64,000 bases of DNA, taken from the NCBI GenBank assembly GCA_041741455.1, contig JBGSJZ010000121.1, forward strand, positions 23,636 to 87,635, given 5' to 3'. The stretch comes from CALESS01 sp041741455 (lineage in GTDB: Bacteria; Chloroflexota; Anaerolineae; Anaerolineales; Anaerolineaceae). Shown here piece by piece: positions 52,964 through 61,849 of this stretch. Numbering within the stretch: the stretch's first letter is position 1; every line of letters starts with the position of its first letter. The position numbers were made by a program, and so were the translations under genes. The notes beneath the pieces were generated by a model. That model was not told the DNA's origin. It was given only the letters and a program-made list of their open reading frames with translations, and did not search any database.

Positions 52964-54319
52964 TTACCAGGCCAGCAAGATCACAAGGTCGTTTACATTC
53001 GTGCCTGTCGTTCCAGTCTGGATCAACCCACCTGCCATCTCAAAAAAGCGGCAGGAATTATTTTCTTCCAGGTAATTCTGAGTCTTTAAATCTAATTTCT
53101 CTGCAATGCGCTTGGTCTTTGAGGTAACCACAGCCCCAGCGAAGCCGGTTTCCCCGTCTTCTCCGTCTGTGGCCAGCGTAATCAACGCCACATTATCCAA
53201 TAATCCCAGTCCTTCCACCGCGCCAAGCGCTACCTCCAGGTTTCTGCCGCCAATTCCCAGGCCTTTCACCTGCACGACTGTTTCCCCACCCCCGACCAGG
53301 CAAATTGGCTTTTGGATCATTGAATCCTCGGAAATCCTCGTAAGCATTTCTGCCAGCTTTTCACCAGCATCTCTGGCTTCTCCCTCCAAAACCCAACCAA
53401 GATTTTCTGCCTTCCAACCAGCTTGCCGGGCAGTTTGAATGACTGCATGAACTGCTGATGCGTTATTCAGCAGAATAGTATTGCCCCACCAATTTAATTC
53501 TTCTCCGCCTGGATAGGTAGTATTGAGAACCATCTGTTTAATATCGTTTGAAAGGATCCGCAGAATGGATTCAGGTGTATCAGCCAACAGTCCATGCGTA
53601 GATATAATTTGCAATGCATCTCGCACAGTAGTTGTATCCTCCACCGTCATACCACTGGCGATGAAATCTAGCCGATCCCCTTTGACATCCGAAATAATCA
53701 AACTAATACCTCTAGCGGGTGCTGCCATCTTGACCAGGCCCCCACCTTTGACCAGATCCAGGTGCTTGCGAACAGTGTTCAATTTTTCAATGGTTGCTCC
53801 ACAGTGCAATAATGACCGGGTAATCATTTGTAAATCCTGCAGGGGGATGCCTTCTACCGGCATCTGAACTAATGCTGACCCGCCTCCGGAAATCAGCGTC
53901 AAGAAAACATCCTGACGATAACTTCCCTGGCAGAATCGATTTAACGCTTGACCACTACTGAGACTCTCCTGGTTTGGAACGGGATGCCCCCCTTTCAGAA
54001 CCTGAAAATTGGCTGGGAAAGTGATTTCATGATTCAAGAATTTTGAAATTACCAGGCCATCCACGATCCGATCAGCCAGCACATCCATTGCCCCGCTTGC
54101 CATTTCCTGGGCAGCTTTTCCGATTGCCACCAGCCGTAGCCGGCTCAGAGGTTCCAAATGAACAGAATGATCTCCAGCCTGCAACAACTCAGAATTTACT
54201 TTGATCGAATTCTTAACAGCAGTCCGTGGATCAACAGCCGCCAGGGTTGAATTAATAATCAATTCGATAAAAGTCAGAATCGCCATGTTTTCCAGGACGT
54301 CACAGCTTTTTAAAATCAT
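52964..54319 (-). CDS. Glycerate 2-kinase (DUF4147/MOFRL)
   Basis: 451-residue kinase converting D-glycerate to 2-phosphoglycerate. N-terminal DUF4147 domain has VAIGKAAQEMASGA, GGHPVPNQESL, FLTLISGGGSALV near residue 125 and ISDVKGDRLDFIASGMT; C-terminal MOFRL domain has CLVGGGETVVQVKG, GGRNLEVALGA and LATDGEDGETGFAGAVV. The frame extends to 54412, but ATG 54319 follows TGGAGAA. It ends one base past the convergent glycerate dehydrogenase, which supplies its substrate. Confidence 0.92.
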   Translation of the reverse strand: MILKSCDVLENMAILTFIELIINSTLAAVDPRTAVKNSIKVNSELLQAGDHSVHLEPLSRLRLVAIGKAAQEMASGAMDVLADRIVDGLVISKFLNHEITFPANFQVLKGGHPVPNQESLSSGQALNRFCQGSYRQDVFLTLISGGGSALVQMPVEGIPLQDLQMITRSLLHCGATIEKLNTVRKHLDLVKGGGLVKMAAPARGISLIISDVKGDRLDFIASGMTVEDTTTVRDALQIISTHGLLADTPESILRILSNDIKQMVLNTTYPGGEELNWWGNTILLNNASAVHAVIQTARQAGWKAENLGWVLEGEARDAGEKLAEMLTRISEDSMIQKPICLVGGGETVVQVKGLGIGGRNLEVALGAVEGLGLLDNVALITLATDGEDGETGFAGAVVTSKTKRIAEKLDLKTQNYLEENNSCRFFEMAGGLIQTGTTGTNVNDLVILLAW

Positions 54320-54397
54320 TCGCTTCTCCAAGTTATGATAAGTATCCCTTAAAGTCGGTACTTTTGTTTCTGGAAAACAGCTTACAATAATTGTGAA

Positions 54398-54982
54398 ATG
54401 GTTTGCAAGCATCTCGATATGACTTGGCCAGTGGGAGGCGATCTCCCACGCCTAATTGCACGACCTGGCGAACCCGGTTCCTTCTGGCAAGATCGAGGGG
54501 ATCGACATCATGCCGGTGTGGATCTTTACGCGCCTGCTGGTACGTCGGTTTACGCCATTCAAGCAGGTCGAGTCCTACAAACCTACGTCCACACTTCGCC
54601 TGGTATCTGCCCATACTGGAATTCGACCTATGCCATTGTACTGCAACTCCCTTCGGGGTTGATTTTAAAATATGCAGAACTGGCGGAAATCATTACCACG
54701 GTTGATCAGGTGGTCACTTGCGGCCAAATCCTTGGAAAGGTTGGGCAGGTCTTGCTGCCCAGCCGGGTTCTACCGACGGATCCCCCTTATATTCAACTGT
54801 TGAAAGATGCACATCACTCGGCCATGTTGCACCTGGAAGCGTACACTGCCGTCCCTCTGGAGTATGATGAACGTTACCTGGGCGGGAATTATTTCGGCCT
54901 TACCGTCCCACCTGCAGAATTGGTCAATCCAACACCTATTCTGGAAGAAATTTTAAAATACGAAGCGCCCCACACTTCGTAA
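54398..54982 (+). CDS. M23-family metallopeptidase-like protein
   Basis: 194 residues with an M23/LytM-type domain: DRHHAGVDLYAPAGTSVYA (HxxxD zinc pair near residue 36) and the AGRVLQT strand. The usual HxH motif is reduced to MLHLEAYT, so catalysis may be lost or altered. No signal peptide is seen, unlike secreted peptidoglycan hydrolases. Divergent from glycerate 2-kinase by 78 bases. Confidence 0.78.
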   Translation: MVCKHLDMTWPVGGDLPRLIARPGEPGSFWQDRGDRHHAGVDLYAPAGTSVYAIQAGRVLQTYVHTSPGICPYWNSTYAIVLQLPSGLILKYAELAEIITTVDQVVTCGQILGKVGQVLLPSRVLPTDPPYIQLLKDAHHSAMLHLEAYTAVPLEYDERYLGGNYFGLTVPPAELVNPTPILEEILKYEAPHTS

Positions 54983-55057
54983 AATCATGTATACTAGGCT
55001 TTTGGGTTTTCTACGTAAGTTTTTTCATCTCGTATGAAATTGTGTCAGGAGGAAAAA

Positions 55058-57169
55058 GTGAATAATGAGAATTTGATTGGTCTGATGCGCCCGAAGACAA
55101 TTGCGATTGTTGGTGCATCCACGACACCCGGAAAAATTGGCTACACGGTTTTGCATAACTTGCTGGAGAGCAAGTTCAGTGGCAAGATCTATCCGATCAA
55201 CCCAACTGCAGATGAAGTCCTGGGGCTTAAAGCTTATCCCACGATCGACGAGGTTCCAGATGCGATCGATGCGGCTGTCATCGTGGTGCCTGCCAAACTG
55301 GTCATTCAAATGGCGGAAGAATGTGGCAAAAAGGGTGTCAAGGGTCTTATCGTCATCACCTCAGGTTTCAGCGAAGTTGGTCGCCGGGATCTTGAAGACG
55401 AGCTCGTTGTTACTTCACATCGTTATGGTATGCGCGTTTTGGGACCAAACATTGTTGGCAACCTGTCCAACTCGGATAAGATGAACGCCTCCTTTGCGCC
55501 TTTCCTGCCGCTGCCTGGCAAGGCCACTCTTGTTTCACAATCTGGGGCGTTGCTCATTGCCATCGATGCCTCCACCTATACCCGCCGCGTTGGTTTCGAT
55601 CGCCTGGTCTCCATCGGTAACATGTCAGATGTCGATTTCGCCGATTTGATCGAATTCCTGGATGATGATCCCAATACTTCCTGTATTACTTTATACATTG
55701 AAGGGTTCAAAGATGGGCGCCGCTTCATAGATGCTGCCCGTAAATGCCACAAACCGATTATTGCCCTCAAAGCTGGCGTCTCTGCTCACGGCGCAGCAGC
55801 TGCCGCCTCGCATACGGGTTCACTGGCAGGTGCAGCCAAGGTGTATGGAGCAGCCTTCCAACAGGGTGGTGTGATTCAGGCCACAGACCTGGACAATCTC
55901 TTTGATCGCACTCTGGCTCTTTCTTTGCAGCCCCCGATGACTGGTGAAAATCTTCTCATTATCACCAATGGCGGTGGTGTGGGTGTGTTGGCCACCGATG
56001 CCGGCGAACGCTTCGGCTTACCGCTGAAATTTGCCCCGGCCGATGTTCAAGCGGAACTGAAGAAACATATGCCGGAATTTGGCTCCGCCAAAAACCCGGT
56101 GGACCTGACCGGTATGGCTGGTACGGATTGGTATAGCGCCTCCGTTCAATATGCCTATGCCCACAACTGGGTTGATGGCCTTGTGGTTCTCTATTGCGAG
56201 ACTGCCATGACCAACCCAATGGAAATTGCCCAGGCCATTCACAAAGCCCTGGTCGATTCCGGTGTGACCGGCAAACCAGTAACAATATCCTTTGTGGGCG
56301 GTGAGAAATCCGAAGCTGCCATGGTTTGGCTGGTCGAACATGGTGTTCCTGCCTATCCGGCCCCGGATCTGGCTGTCAACGCCATGGGTGCCTTGCGTGA
56401 ATTCTCTCGCCTCAAAGCCACCCTTTCCGAATCGGACTCCTCCCCTGCCCAAACCAATCGGGCTGCCGCTCTACAGGTAATTGCCAAAGCACGCGCTGAA
56501 GGCCGCGGCTCACTGACTGAAATCGAAGCTAAAGAAGTTTTTGCATTTTATGGATTGCCTGTAACTACTACCAGGCTTGCTCGAACCGAAGATGAAGCGG
56601 TCAAGCTTGCAAAGGAAATTGGTTTCCCGATCGTCATGAAGATCGTCTCCCCGGAAATCCTTCATAAGTCCGATGCGGGTGGCGTCAAAGTCAATATTAA
56701 GGACGAGAATGCGGTCCGAGAAGCCTTCCGCACGATCACAGAAAACGCCCACAAGTACAAAGCTGACGCCAACATCCATGGCATCGCCATTCAAGAAATG
56801 GCTCCTTGGGGTACCGAAGTCATCCTTGGCTCAGTCAACGACCCGACCTTTGGTCCAACTATGATGTTTGGTCTGGGCGGCATTTTCGTCGAGGTTTTGA
56901 AGGATGTCACCTTCAGGGTTGCTCCGGTTGGCGCAGGCCAGGCTTTGCGCATGCTCGGCGAAATTCGCGGTGCTCCCATTCTGGCCGGTGTTCGCGGCGA
57001 AGCCCCGCGAGACCGCCAGGTGATGGCTGAAACCATCAACACTTATTCCGCCATGATTGTGGATTTAGCAGATGAAATCAGCGAGTCGGATGCCAATCCT
57101 GTCCTTCTCTATGAAGAGGGCAAAGGCGTTAAAGTGGTGGACGCCCGCATCATCTTGAAGAAGAAATAA
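55058..57169 (+). CDS. ADP-forming acyl-CoA synthetase (acetate-CoA ligase family)
   Basis: 703-residue fusion of alpha and beta subunits. Order: CoA-binding Rossmann domain (TIAIVGASTTPGKIGY near residue 15), succinyl-CoA-ligase-like domains with the phospho-His in ASHTGSLAG near 252 and NGGGVGVLATD near 308, then an ATP-grasp domain (about 470-700) with FPIVMKIVSPEILHKSDAGGV and DANPVLLYEEGKGV. It makes ATP from acyl-CoA in fermentative cells. GTG at 55058 follows CAGGAGG; an ATG 8 codons upstream has none. Confidence 0.93.
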   Translation: MNNENLIGLMRPKTIAIVGASTTPGKIGYTVLHNLLESKFSGKIYPINPTADEVLGLKAYPTIDEVPDAIDAAVIVVPAKLVIQMAEECGKKGVKGLIVITSGFSEVGRRDLEDELVVTSHRYGMRVLGPNIVGNLSNSDKMNASFAPFLPLPGKATLVSQSGALLIAIDASTYTRRVGFDRLVSIGNMSDVDFADLIEFLDDDPNTSCITLYIEGFKDGRRFIDAARKCHKPIIALKAGVSAHGAAAAASHTGSLAGAAKVYGAAFQQGGVIQATDLDNLFDRTLALSLQPPMTGENLLIITNGGGVGVLATDAGERFGLPLKFAPADVQAELKKHMPEFGSAKNPVDLTGMAGTDWYSASVQYAYAHNWVDGLVVLYCETAMTNPMEIAQAIHKALVDSGVTGKPVTISFVGGEKSEAAMVWLVEHGVPAYPAPDLAVNAMGALREFSRLKATLSESDSSPAQTNRAAALQVIAKARAEGRGSLTEIEAKEVFAFYGLPVTTTRLARTEDEAVKLAKEIGFPIVMKIVSPEILHKSDAGGVKVNIKDENAVREAFRTITENAHKYKADANIHGIAIQEMAPWGTEVILGSVNDPTFGPTMMFGLGGIFVEVLKDVTFRVAPVGAGQALRMLGEIRGAPILAGVRGEAPRDRQVMAETINTYSAMIVDLADEISESDANPVLLYEEGKGVKVVDARIILKKK

Positions 57170-57183
57170 CACATCCTGATAAC

Positions 57184-57213
57184 AACCGGCCATCTGTTGT
57201 CAGGTGGCCGGTT
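57184..57213. terminator. Bidirectional terminator
   Basis: AACCGGCCA (57184-57192) pairs with TGGCCGGTT (57205-57213), between convergent genes. Confidence 0.8.
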
Positions 57214-57219
57214 AATATT

Positions 57220-57654
57220 CTATTTAATCGTTTGCCTATACGCAATATCTCGTGCCCGTTCGTACGCTCCCACCCAGGGTGTACCTAATTTGTGACGGAC
57301 TGGCACGTCCACTTTCATCAGTTTTTGCCCGGTCGTTGCAGCTACCTGGGCTACCATCGCCCAATCTTCTTCCAGAACTGCCTTCACCATTTTCACCCCC
57401 TGGACCTGCGACCACTCCCATTCCATCCGAAATCGATCCGCTTTTACCCAATAGCCCCGTTTTTCCCAGGCTCCGACTGAGGCATCCACGGTGGCATATG
57501 TTTCCTGTAAGGCAAGACCGATAAAAGCTGCCAGATCCAGGCTTTCTTCGGATAAATCTTGTTGCCGCATCAATGCTCTGAGTGCCAGCACGATCGCCCG
57601 CGTCAAGCGTGTCCGCTCTTTTGCTGCTCCTTCCGGGTTAATGATCCGGCTCAA
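57220..57654 (-). CDS. Conserved hypothetical helical protein
   Basis: 144 residues, soluble and mainly helical, with no recognised family. Rich in Ala, Arg and Trp; segments include RLTRAIVLALRALMRQQDLS and GYWVKADRFRMEWEW. It stands alone on the minus strand between the acyl-CoA synthetase and tRNA-Leu. The ATG at 57654 has no clear Shine-Dalgarno, but coding-like composition runs from it to the stop. Confidence 0.65.
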   Translation of the reverse strand: MSRIINPEGAAKERTRLTRAIVLALRALMRQQDLSEESLDLAAFIGLALQETYATVDASVGAWEKRGYWVKADRFRMEWEWSQVQGVKMVKAVLEEDWAMVAQVAATTGQKLMKVDVPVRHKLGTPWVGAYERARDIAYRQTIK

Positions 57655-57706
57655 TCTACGCCTCCATCATATTTTTATTAATTTCGACCAAAATTATACT
57701 CGATTA

Positions 57707-57735
57707 TTGACGAAGATTTTTCTCTCGCTTATAAT
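57707..57735 (+). promoter_or_regulatory. Strong sigma70 promoter for tRNA-Leu
   Basis: TTGACG (57707-57712), 17 bases, TATAAT (57730-57735). Predicted start lies about 5 bases before the tRNA. Confidence 0.88.
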
Positions 57736-57746
57736 CCTACAGTTAC

Positions 57747-57831
57747 GGGGATGTGCTGGAACTGGCAGACAGGCATGACTTAGGATCATGTGTCGAAAGA
57801 CGTGAGGGTTCAAGTCCCTCCATCCCCACCA
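57747..57831 (+). tRNA. tRNA-Leu (anticodon TAG), CCA encoded
   Basis: Class II cloverleaf: acceptor GGGGATG with CATCCCC (57821-57827), anticodon stem CATGA/TCATG with loop CTTAGGA giving anticodon TAG, a long variable arm GTGTCGAAAGACGT and T arm GGGTTCAAGTCCC, discriminator A and encoded CCA. The trigger factor gene follows by 32 bases and may be read through. Confidence 0.95.
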
Positions 57832-57863
57832 GTCTTAAAGATCTTTTATAGAAGGATATTGCC

Positions 57864-59285
57864 TTGAAAATCGAAACCCAACCCCGCGATGATCATCAGA
57901 TCACAATTATCGCCGAATTTGATTTGGAAACCATGGAACGCTTTAAACGCCGGGCAGCCCGTAAGCTGGCTAATCAGGTTCGCATTCCGGGTTTCCGCCC
58001 AGGAAAAGCGCCTTACGACTTGATCCTGCGCACCGTTGGTGAATCTGCCGTGGTGGAAGAAGCAGTTGAAATGCTTGTGGACGATCAATATCCGGAGGTG
58101 CTTAAAGAAGCCAAGATCGAACCATCTGGCTCAGGCTCACTGGAAGAAGTCGTCAACCTGGATCCCCCGACCTTTCGTTTCGTCGTCCCACTTCGCCCGG
58201 AAGTTAGCCTGGGTGATTACCGCTCTCTGCGCAAGCCCTACACTCCAGAATCTGTTGAAGTCGCAGATATCGATCGCGTCCTCAAGAATTTACTTCAGTC
58301 CTATGCCACAACCCAATCTGTCGAACGGCCAGCTCAATTGGGTGATCTCGTCAGTGTCAAGTTCGGTGCCCGTTTGATCAATCCAGCTGAAGGCGAAAAC
58401 ACTGAATTGATCGCAGATGCCTCGGAACAAGTGTTAATCTCCACCTATGATGATGGAACGGTGGAATGGCCTTACCACGGTTTCAGCCTGGAACTGGTTG
58501 GACTTTCAGTGAATGATGTCAAAAACATCCACCACACCTTTGCAGAAGAAGAACCAGCTGAGGAGTTCCGCGGCAAGGAAATTGAATTCAATGTGAGTGT
58601 TACCGAGGTCAAATCCTTGACCTTGCCGGAGCTGAATGACGAATTCGCGGCCAGCGTCGGCCCTTTTGCTGATCTTGAAGCCCTGCGAACATCCGTTCGC
58701 TCCGAACTGGATAGCAACAAGAACCGGTCCTATACTCAAGAATACCAGCGTGAGTTGGTGGATGAAGTGATTGGGATCTCAACGGTTAAATACCCACCAC
58801 ACCTATTAGAAGAAGAAATTCATCAGGTAATCCATTCCTTTGAAGACCAACTTGCCAAGCAGAACATGGATCTGGAAGCTTATCTAAAGACCAAAGAGCA
58901 AACCCGGGAAGCCTTCATCGAAGAAGAAGTCAAACCGATTGCTATCCGCCGCCTCACTCGCGCCTTAATCCTGGATGAGCTTGCCCGCAACGAAGACATC
59001 CAACTGGATACTGATGAACTGATGAATGAAGTCAGCCAAACCCTGATGCAGATGAGCCAGTATGGTGAGTTAAACCGCCTGCCCAAGGGTGTCTCCCGCC
59101 GTGATTTTACCAACGCAGTTGCCATGGATACCGCAAGCCGTTTGCTCAATGAGAAGATCATGAATCGGCTCAAAGGCATTGCCACCGGCGATTATCCGCC
59201 CGCTGAGGCCGAAACTGTTGAAGAAGAAGTAACTGCTTTACCAGAAGAGCCGATTCTCGAAGAAGAGAAACCGGTTGAAGAATAA
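57864..59285 (+). CDS. tig: Trigger factor
   Basis: 473-residue ribosome-associated chaperone. N-terminal ribosome-binding domain contains RIPGFRPGKAP near residue 50, a central FKBP-like domain spans about 165-250 and a helical C-terminal domain follows, with an acidic tail (PEEPILEEEKPVEE). Start is TTG after GAAGGA. It binds nascent chains at the ribosome exit. Followed by clpP as in many bacteria, though clpX is not present here. Confidence 0.93.
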   Translation: MKIETQPRDDHQITIIAEFDLETMERFKRRAARKLANQVRIPGFRPGKAPYDLILRTVGESAVVEEAVEMLVDDQYPEVLKEAKIEPSGSGSLEEVVNLDPPTFRFVVPLRPEVSLGDYRSLRKPYTPESVEVADIDRVLKNLLQSYATTQSVERPAQLGDLVSVKFGARLINPAEGENTELIADASEQVLISTYDDGTVEWPYHGFSLELVGLSVNDVKNIHHTFAEEEPAEEFRGKEIEFNVSVTEVKSLTLPELNDEFAASVGPFADLEALRTSVRSELDSNKNRSYTQEYQRELVDEVIGISTVKYPPHLLEEEIHQVIHSFEDQLAKQNMDLEAYLKTKEQTREAFIEEEVKPIAIRRLTRALILDELARNEDIQLDTDELMNEVSQTLMQMSQYGELNRLPKGVSRRDFTNAVAMDTASRLLNEKIMNRLKGIATGDYPPAEAETVEEEVTALPEEPILEEEKPVEE

Positions 59286-59317
59286 ACCATTTCGGATTGG
59301 ATCACTAGGAGGATCCC

Positions 59318-59923
59318 ATGACCATTGCCGATTTTAAAAACGTTATTCCAATGGTGATTGAGTCATCCGGTCGAGGCGAACGTGCTTATGACATCTACTC
59401 GCTATTGCTCAAGGAACGCATCGTTTTCCTGGGTACACCGATCGATGACCAGATTGCCAACTTGATTGTCGCACAATTGCTTTACCTGAGTCATGAAGAC
59501 CCTGAACGGGAAATTCAGATGTACATCCACTCGCCGGGTGGGCAAATTTACGCTGGCATGGCGATTTACGATACCATGATGATGATCCCTAACAAGATCA
59601 GCACGGTTGCTGTTGGCCTGACTGCTTCTTTTGGGACGGTCCTGCTGGCTGCCGGCGCCAAGGGCATGCGTTATGCACTGCCCCACGCCACTATCCACAT
59701 GCACCAGCCGCTGGGCGGTGCACAAGGCCAGGCAACAGATATCGAAATTCAGGCCAAGGAAATTCTGCGCTTGCGTTCTCGCTTGAATGAGATTATGTCC
59801 AACAATACAGGCCAACCGCTGGAAATAATCGAGCGGGATACCGAGCGGGATGTTTATTTCACGGCCCAGCAGGCTGTTGAGTACGGTCTGGTGGATCAAA
59901 TTCTTAATCCACCCGGAAAATAA
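59318..59923 (+). CDS. clpP: ATP-dependent Clp protease proteolytic subunit
   Basis: 201-residue serine protease that forms the barrel of Clp. The Ser is in GLTASFGTVLLAAG near residue 100 (canonical ASMGAFL differs after Ser), His in ATIHMHQPLGG, and Asp in the ERDTERDVYFTA region. N-terminal MVIESSGRGERAYDIYS is typical. Good AGGAGG site. AAA partner (clpX or clpC) must be elsewhere. Confidence 0.95.
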   Translation: MTIADFKNVIPMVIESSGRGERAYDIYSLLLKERIVFLGTPIDDQIANLIVAQLLYLSHEDPEREIQMYIHSPGGQIYAGMAIYDTMMMIPNKISTVAVGLTASFGTVLLAAGAKGMRYALPHATIHMHQPLGGAQGQATDIEIQAKEILRLRSRLNEIMSNNTGQPLEIIERDTERDVYFTAQQAVEYGLVDQILNPPGK

Positions 59924-59952
59924 CCACCAGCACAATCCTACACAGCATCTCA

Positions 59953-59976
59953 GGCCGGAGGGCTTTCCCTCCGGCC
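59953..59976 (+). terminator. Hairpin after clpP
   Basis: Perfect 10-bp stem GGCCGGAGGG (59953-59962), loop CTTT, CCCTCCGGCC (59967-59976). The following T content is low, so read-through to the next gene is possible. Confidence 0.65.
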
Positions 59977-59995
59977 TCTCAATATGGAAAGAGAT

Positions 59996-60778
59996 ATGAG
60001 TTTATCAAATATAAAAGGTCTTATCTTGGATATGGATGGTGTCTTATGGCGGGAAAACGCTCCAATTATTGACCTGCCAGCCACATTCGCAGCCATTCAC
60101 CAACGCAATCTGAAAGTTGTGCTGGCTACCAATAATTCCACCAAAACCCCTGCTGCTTATCAATCTCACCTACGCAGTTTTGGGGTTGAACTGGAGCAGT
60201 GGCAAATTCTCACCTCCAGCCTGGCTGTGGCAGATTTACTCCACCGACGATTTCCAGCGGGTGGACCAATCTACATCATTGGCGAATCTGGGTTGCAGCA
60301 AGCCTTGTTGGAACAGGGCTTCTTTTTCTCTGAGCAAAACCCGCTGGCCGTAGTTGCCGGGATAGATCGTAAAATCAGCTTTGATAAGTTAAAAATAGCC
60401 ACGCTTTTAATCCGCTCCGGGGTGCCCTTCTATGGCACCAACCCGGACCGCACCTTCCCCACTCCAGAAGGCTTAATTCCGGGAGCAGGCGCTATCTTGG
60501 CCGCTCTGGAAACAGCAACTGATCAACAACCGATCATCGCCGGAAAACCTCATCCCGCCCTGCTGGAAGTCTCTCTTGAGCGGCTCGGTACCCTTCCGGA
60601 GGAAACTCTGATGGTTGGCGACCGAATTGAAACCGATATTCTAGGTGGGCAAAATGCTGGCTGTAAAACTGCCCTGGTGCTTAGCGGTGTTTCCACCCAT
60701 ACCCAGGCCATGCAGATTCAACCTCAACCAGATATCATCACAGATACTCTCTATGATCTTATTTTGAACCTGGAATGA
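59996..60778 (+). CDS. HAD-IIA family hydrolase
   Basis: 260-residue phosphatase of the NagD/p-nitrophenylphosphatase group. Motif I LILDMDGVLW, motif II VLATNNSTK, Lys in AGKPHPALLE and motif III MVGDRIETDILGG are intact. The C2 cap lies between motifs II and III. The ATG at 59996 follows GGAAAGAG; an ATG 4 codons upstream is possible. It overlaps rlmN by 4 bases (ATGA). Substrate is probably a small phosphate monoester. Confidence 0.9.
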   Translation: MSLSNIKGLILDMDGVLWRENAPIIDLPATFAAIHQRNLKVVLATNNSTKTPAAYQSHLRSFGVELEQWQILTSSLAVADLLHRRFPAGGPIYIIGESGLQQALLEQGFFFSEQNPLAVVAGIDRKISFDKLKIATLLIRSGVPFYGTNPDRTFPTPEGLIPGAGAILAALETATDQQPIIAGKPHPALLEVSLERLGTLPEETLMVGDRIETDILGGQNAGCKTALVLSGVSTHTQAMQIQPQPDIITDTLYDLILNLE

Positions 60779-61839
60779 ACATGTCCAACCTGCCATTGAT
60801 CTACGACCTGACTCTCGATGAGATCACCCAAATGTTACAAACCTGGGGAGAGCCATCCTATCGTGCATTGCAGATCTGGCAGGGTCTTTACGTTCAGCTC
60901 TGGAATACCCCGGATCAATTTTCCAACCTGCCGAGTAGCTTGCGTAACCATCTATCAGAATCCTTTCGTTTCTCAGGATTGACGCCTGGAACGATTCTCC
61001 AATCCAGGGACGGAGAGACCGTCAAAACCTTGTTGACCTTGGTTGACGGTAAGTCGATTGAGGCGGTGCTGATGCGTTACGATGAACGCAACACCCTTTG
61101 CATTTCCAGTCAGGCAGGTTGTGCGATGGGATGTGTCTTCTGCGCTACCGGCCAGATGGGCTTCAAACGTCATCTCTCCAGTGGTGAAATTGTAGAACAG
61201 GTTCTTTTTTATGCACGCACTTTAAAACAACAAGGCAAGCGGGTGACCAACGTCGTGCTGATGGGTATGGGGGAACCTTTTCATAACTACGAAGCCTCCA
61301 TCGCCGCCATCGATCGCCTGAATCACCCCCTGGGATACAACCTGGGTGAGCGGCGTTTTACCATCTCCACGGTCGGCCTGGTTCCTCTGATTAAACGCTT
61401 TGCCAGTGAAAAACGCCAGATCAATCTGGCCATCAGCCTGCATGCCGCCACAGATGAAGAGAGATCCAATCTGCTGCCGGTCAATAAACGTTACCCCATT
61501 GCCGATTTGATACAGGCTTGCAAGGATTATGTTGAGCTTACTGGGCGGCGGGTGACATTTGAATGGGCACTGATTAATGGCGTCAACGACACCCCGGAAT
61601 CCGCCCACAAATTAGTTGCTTTGCTCATGGGTTTGCTCTGTCATGTCAATATTATTCCGCTCAATCCTACCCGCAAGTTCGCCGGCCAGGCGACAACTCG
61701 CCAGCAAGCGGAAGTATTCAAAAACATTCTGGAGAAAGCAGGCATCCCCTGCACCATTCGCATCCGTCGCGGCATCGATATCCAGGCCGGCTGCGGTCAG
61801 CTTGCAACTGACGCCAATCAGTCAAAGCCCATGTTATAA
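60775..61839 (+). CDS. rlmN: 23S rRNA (adenine2503-C2)-methyltransferase RlmN
   Basis: 354-residue radical SAM enzyme that methylates A2503 of 23S rRNA and A37 of some tRNAs. The iron-sulfur motif is CAMGCVFC (CxxxCxxC) near residue 120; the methyl-carrying Cys is in DIQAGCGQLATD near the C-terminus; GMGEPFHNY, RRFTISTVGLVP and LAISLHAATDEER are family hallmarks. Overlaps the HAD gene by 4 bases. The ftsY -10 box covers its stop codon. Confidence 0.95.
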   Translation: MNMSNLPLIYDLTLDEITQMLQTWGEPSYRALQIWQGLYVQLWNTPDQFSNLPSSLRNHLSESFRFSGLTPGTILQSRDGETVKTLLTLVDGKSIEAVLMRYDERNTLCISSQAGCAMGCVFCATGQMGFKRHLSSGEIVEQVLFYARTLKQQGKRVTNVVLMGMGEPFHNYEASIAAIDRLNHPLGYNLGERRFTISTVGLVPLIKRFASEKRQINLAISLHAATDEERSNLLPVNKRYPIADLIQACKDYVELTGRRVTFEWALINGVNDTPESAHKLVALLMGLLCHVNIIPLNPTRKFAGQATTRQQAEVFKNILEKAGIPCTIRIRRGIDIQAGCGQLATDANQSKPML

Positions 61840-61840
61840 T
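61832..61840 (+). promoter_or_regulatory. Extended -10 promoter of ftsY
   Basis: TGTTATAAT (61832-61840) matches the extended -10 form TGnTATAAT. A start about 7 bases downstream would leave a leader of only about 3 bases before the ftsY ATG at 61850. Confidence 0.6.
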
Positions 61841-61849
61841 TCCCGACCT

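Noticed and set aside
61616..61849. N-terminal extension of FtsY
   Set aside because: The extra codons overlap conserved rlmN coding sequence in another frame and resemble no FtsY A domain.
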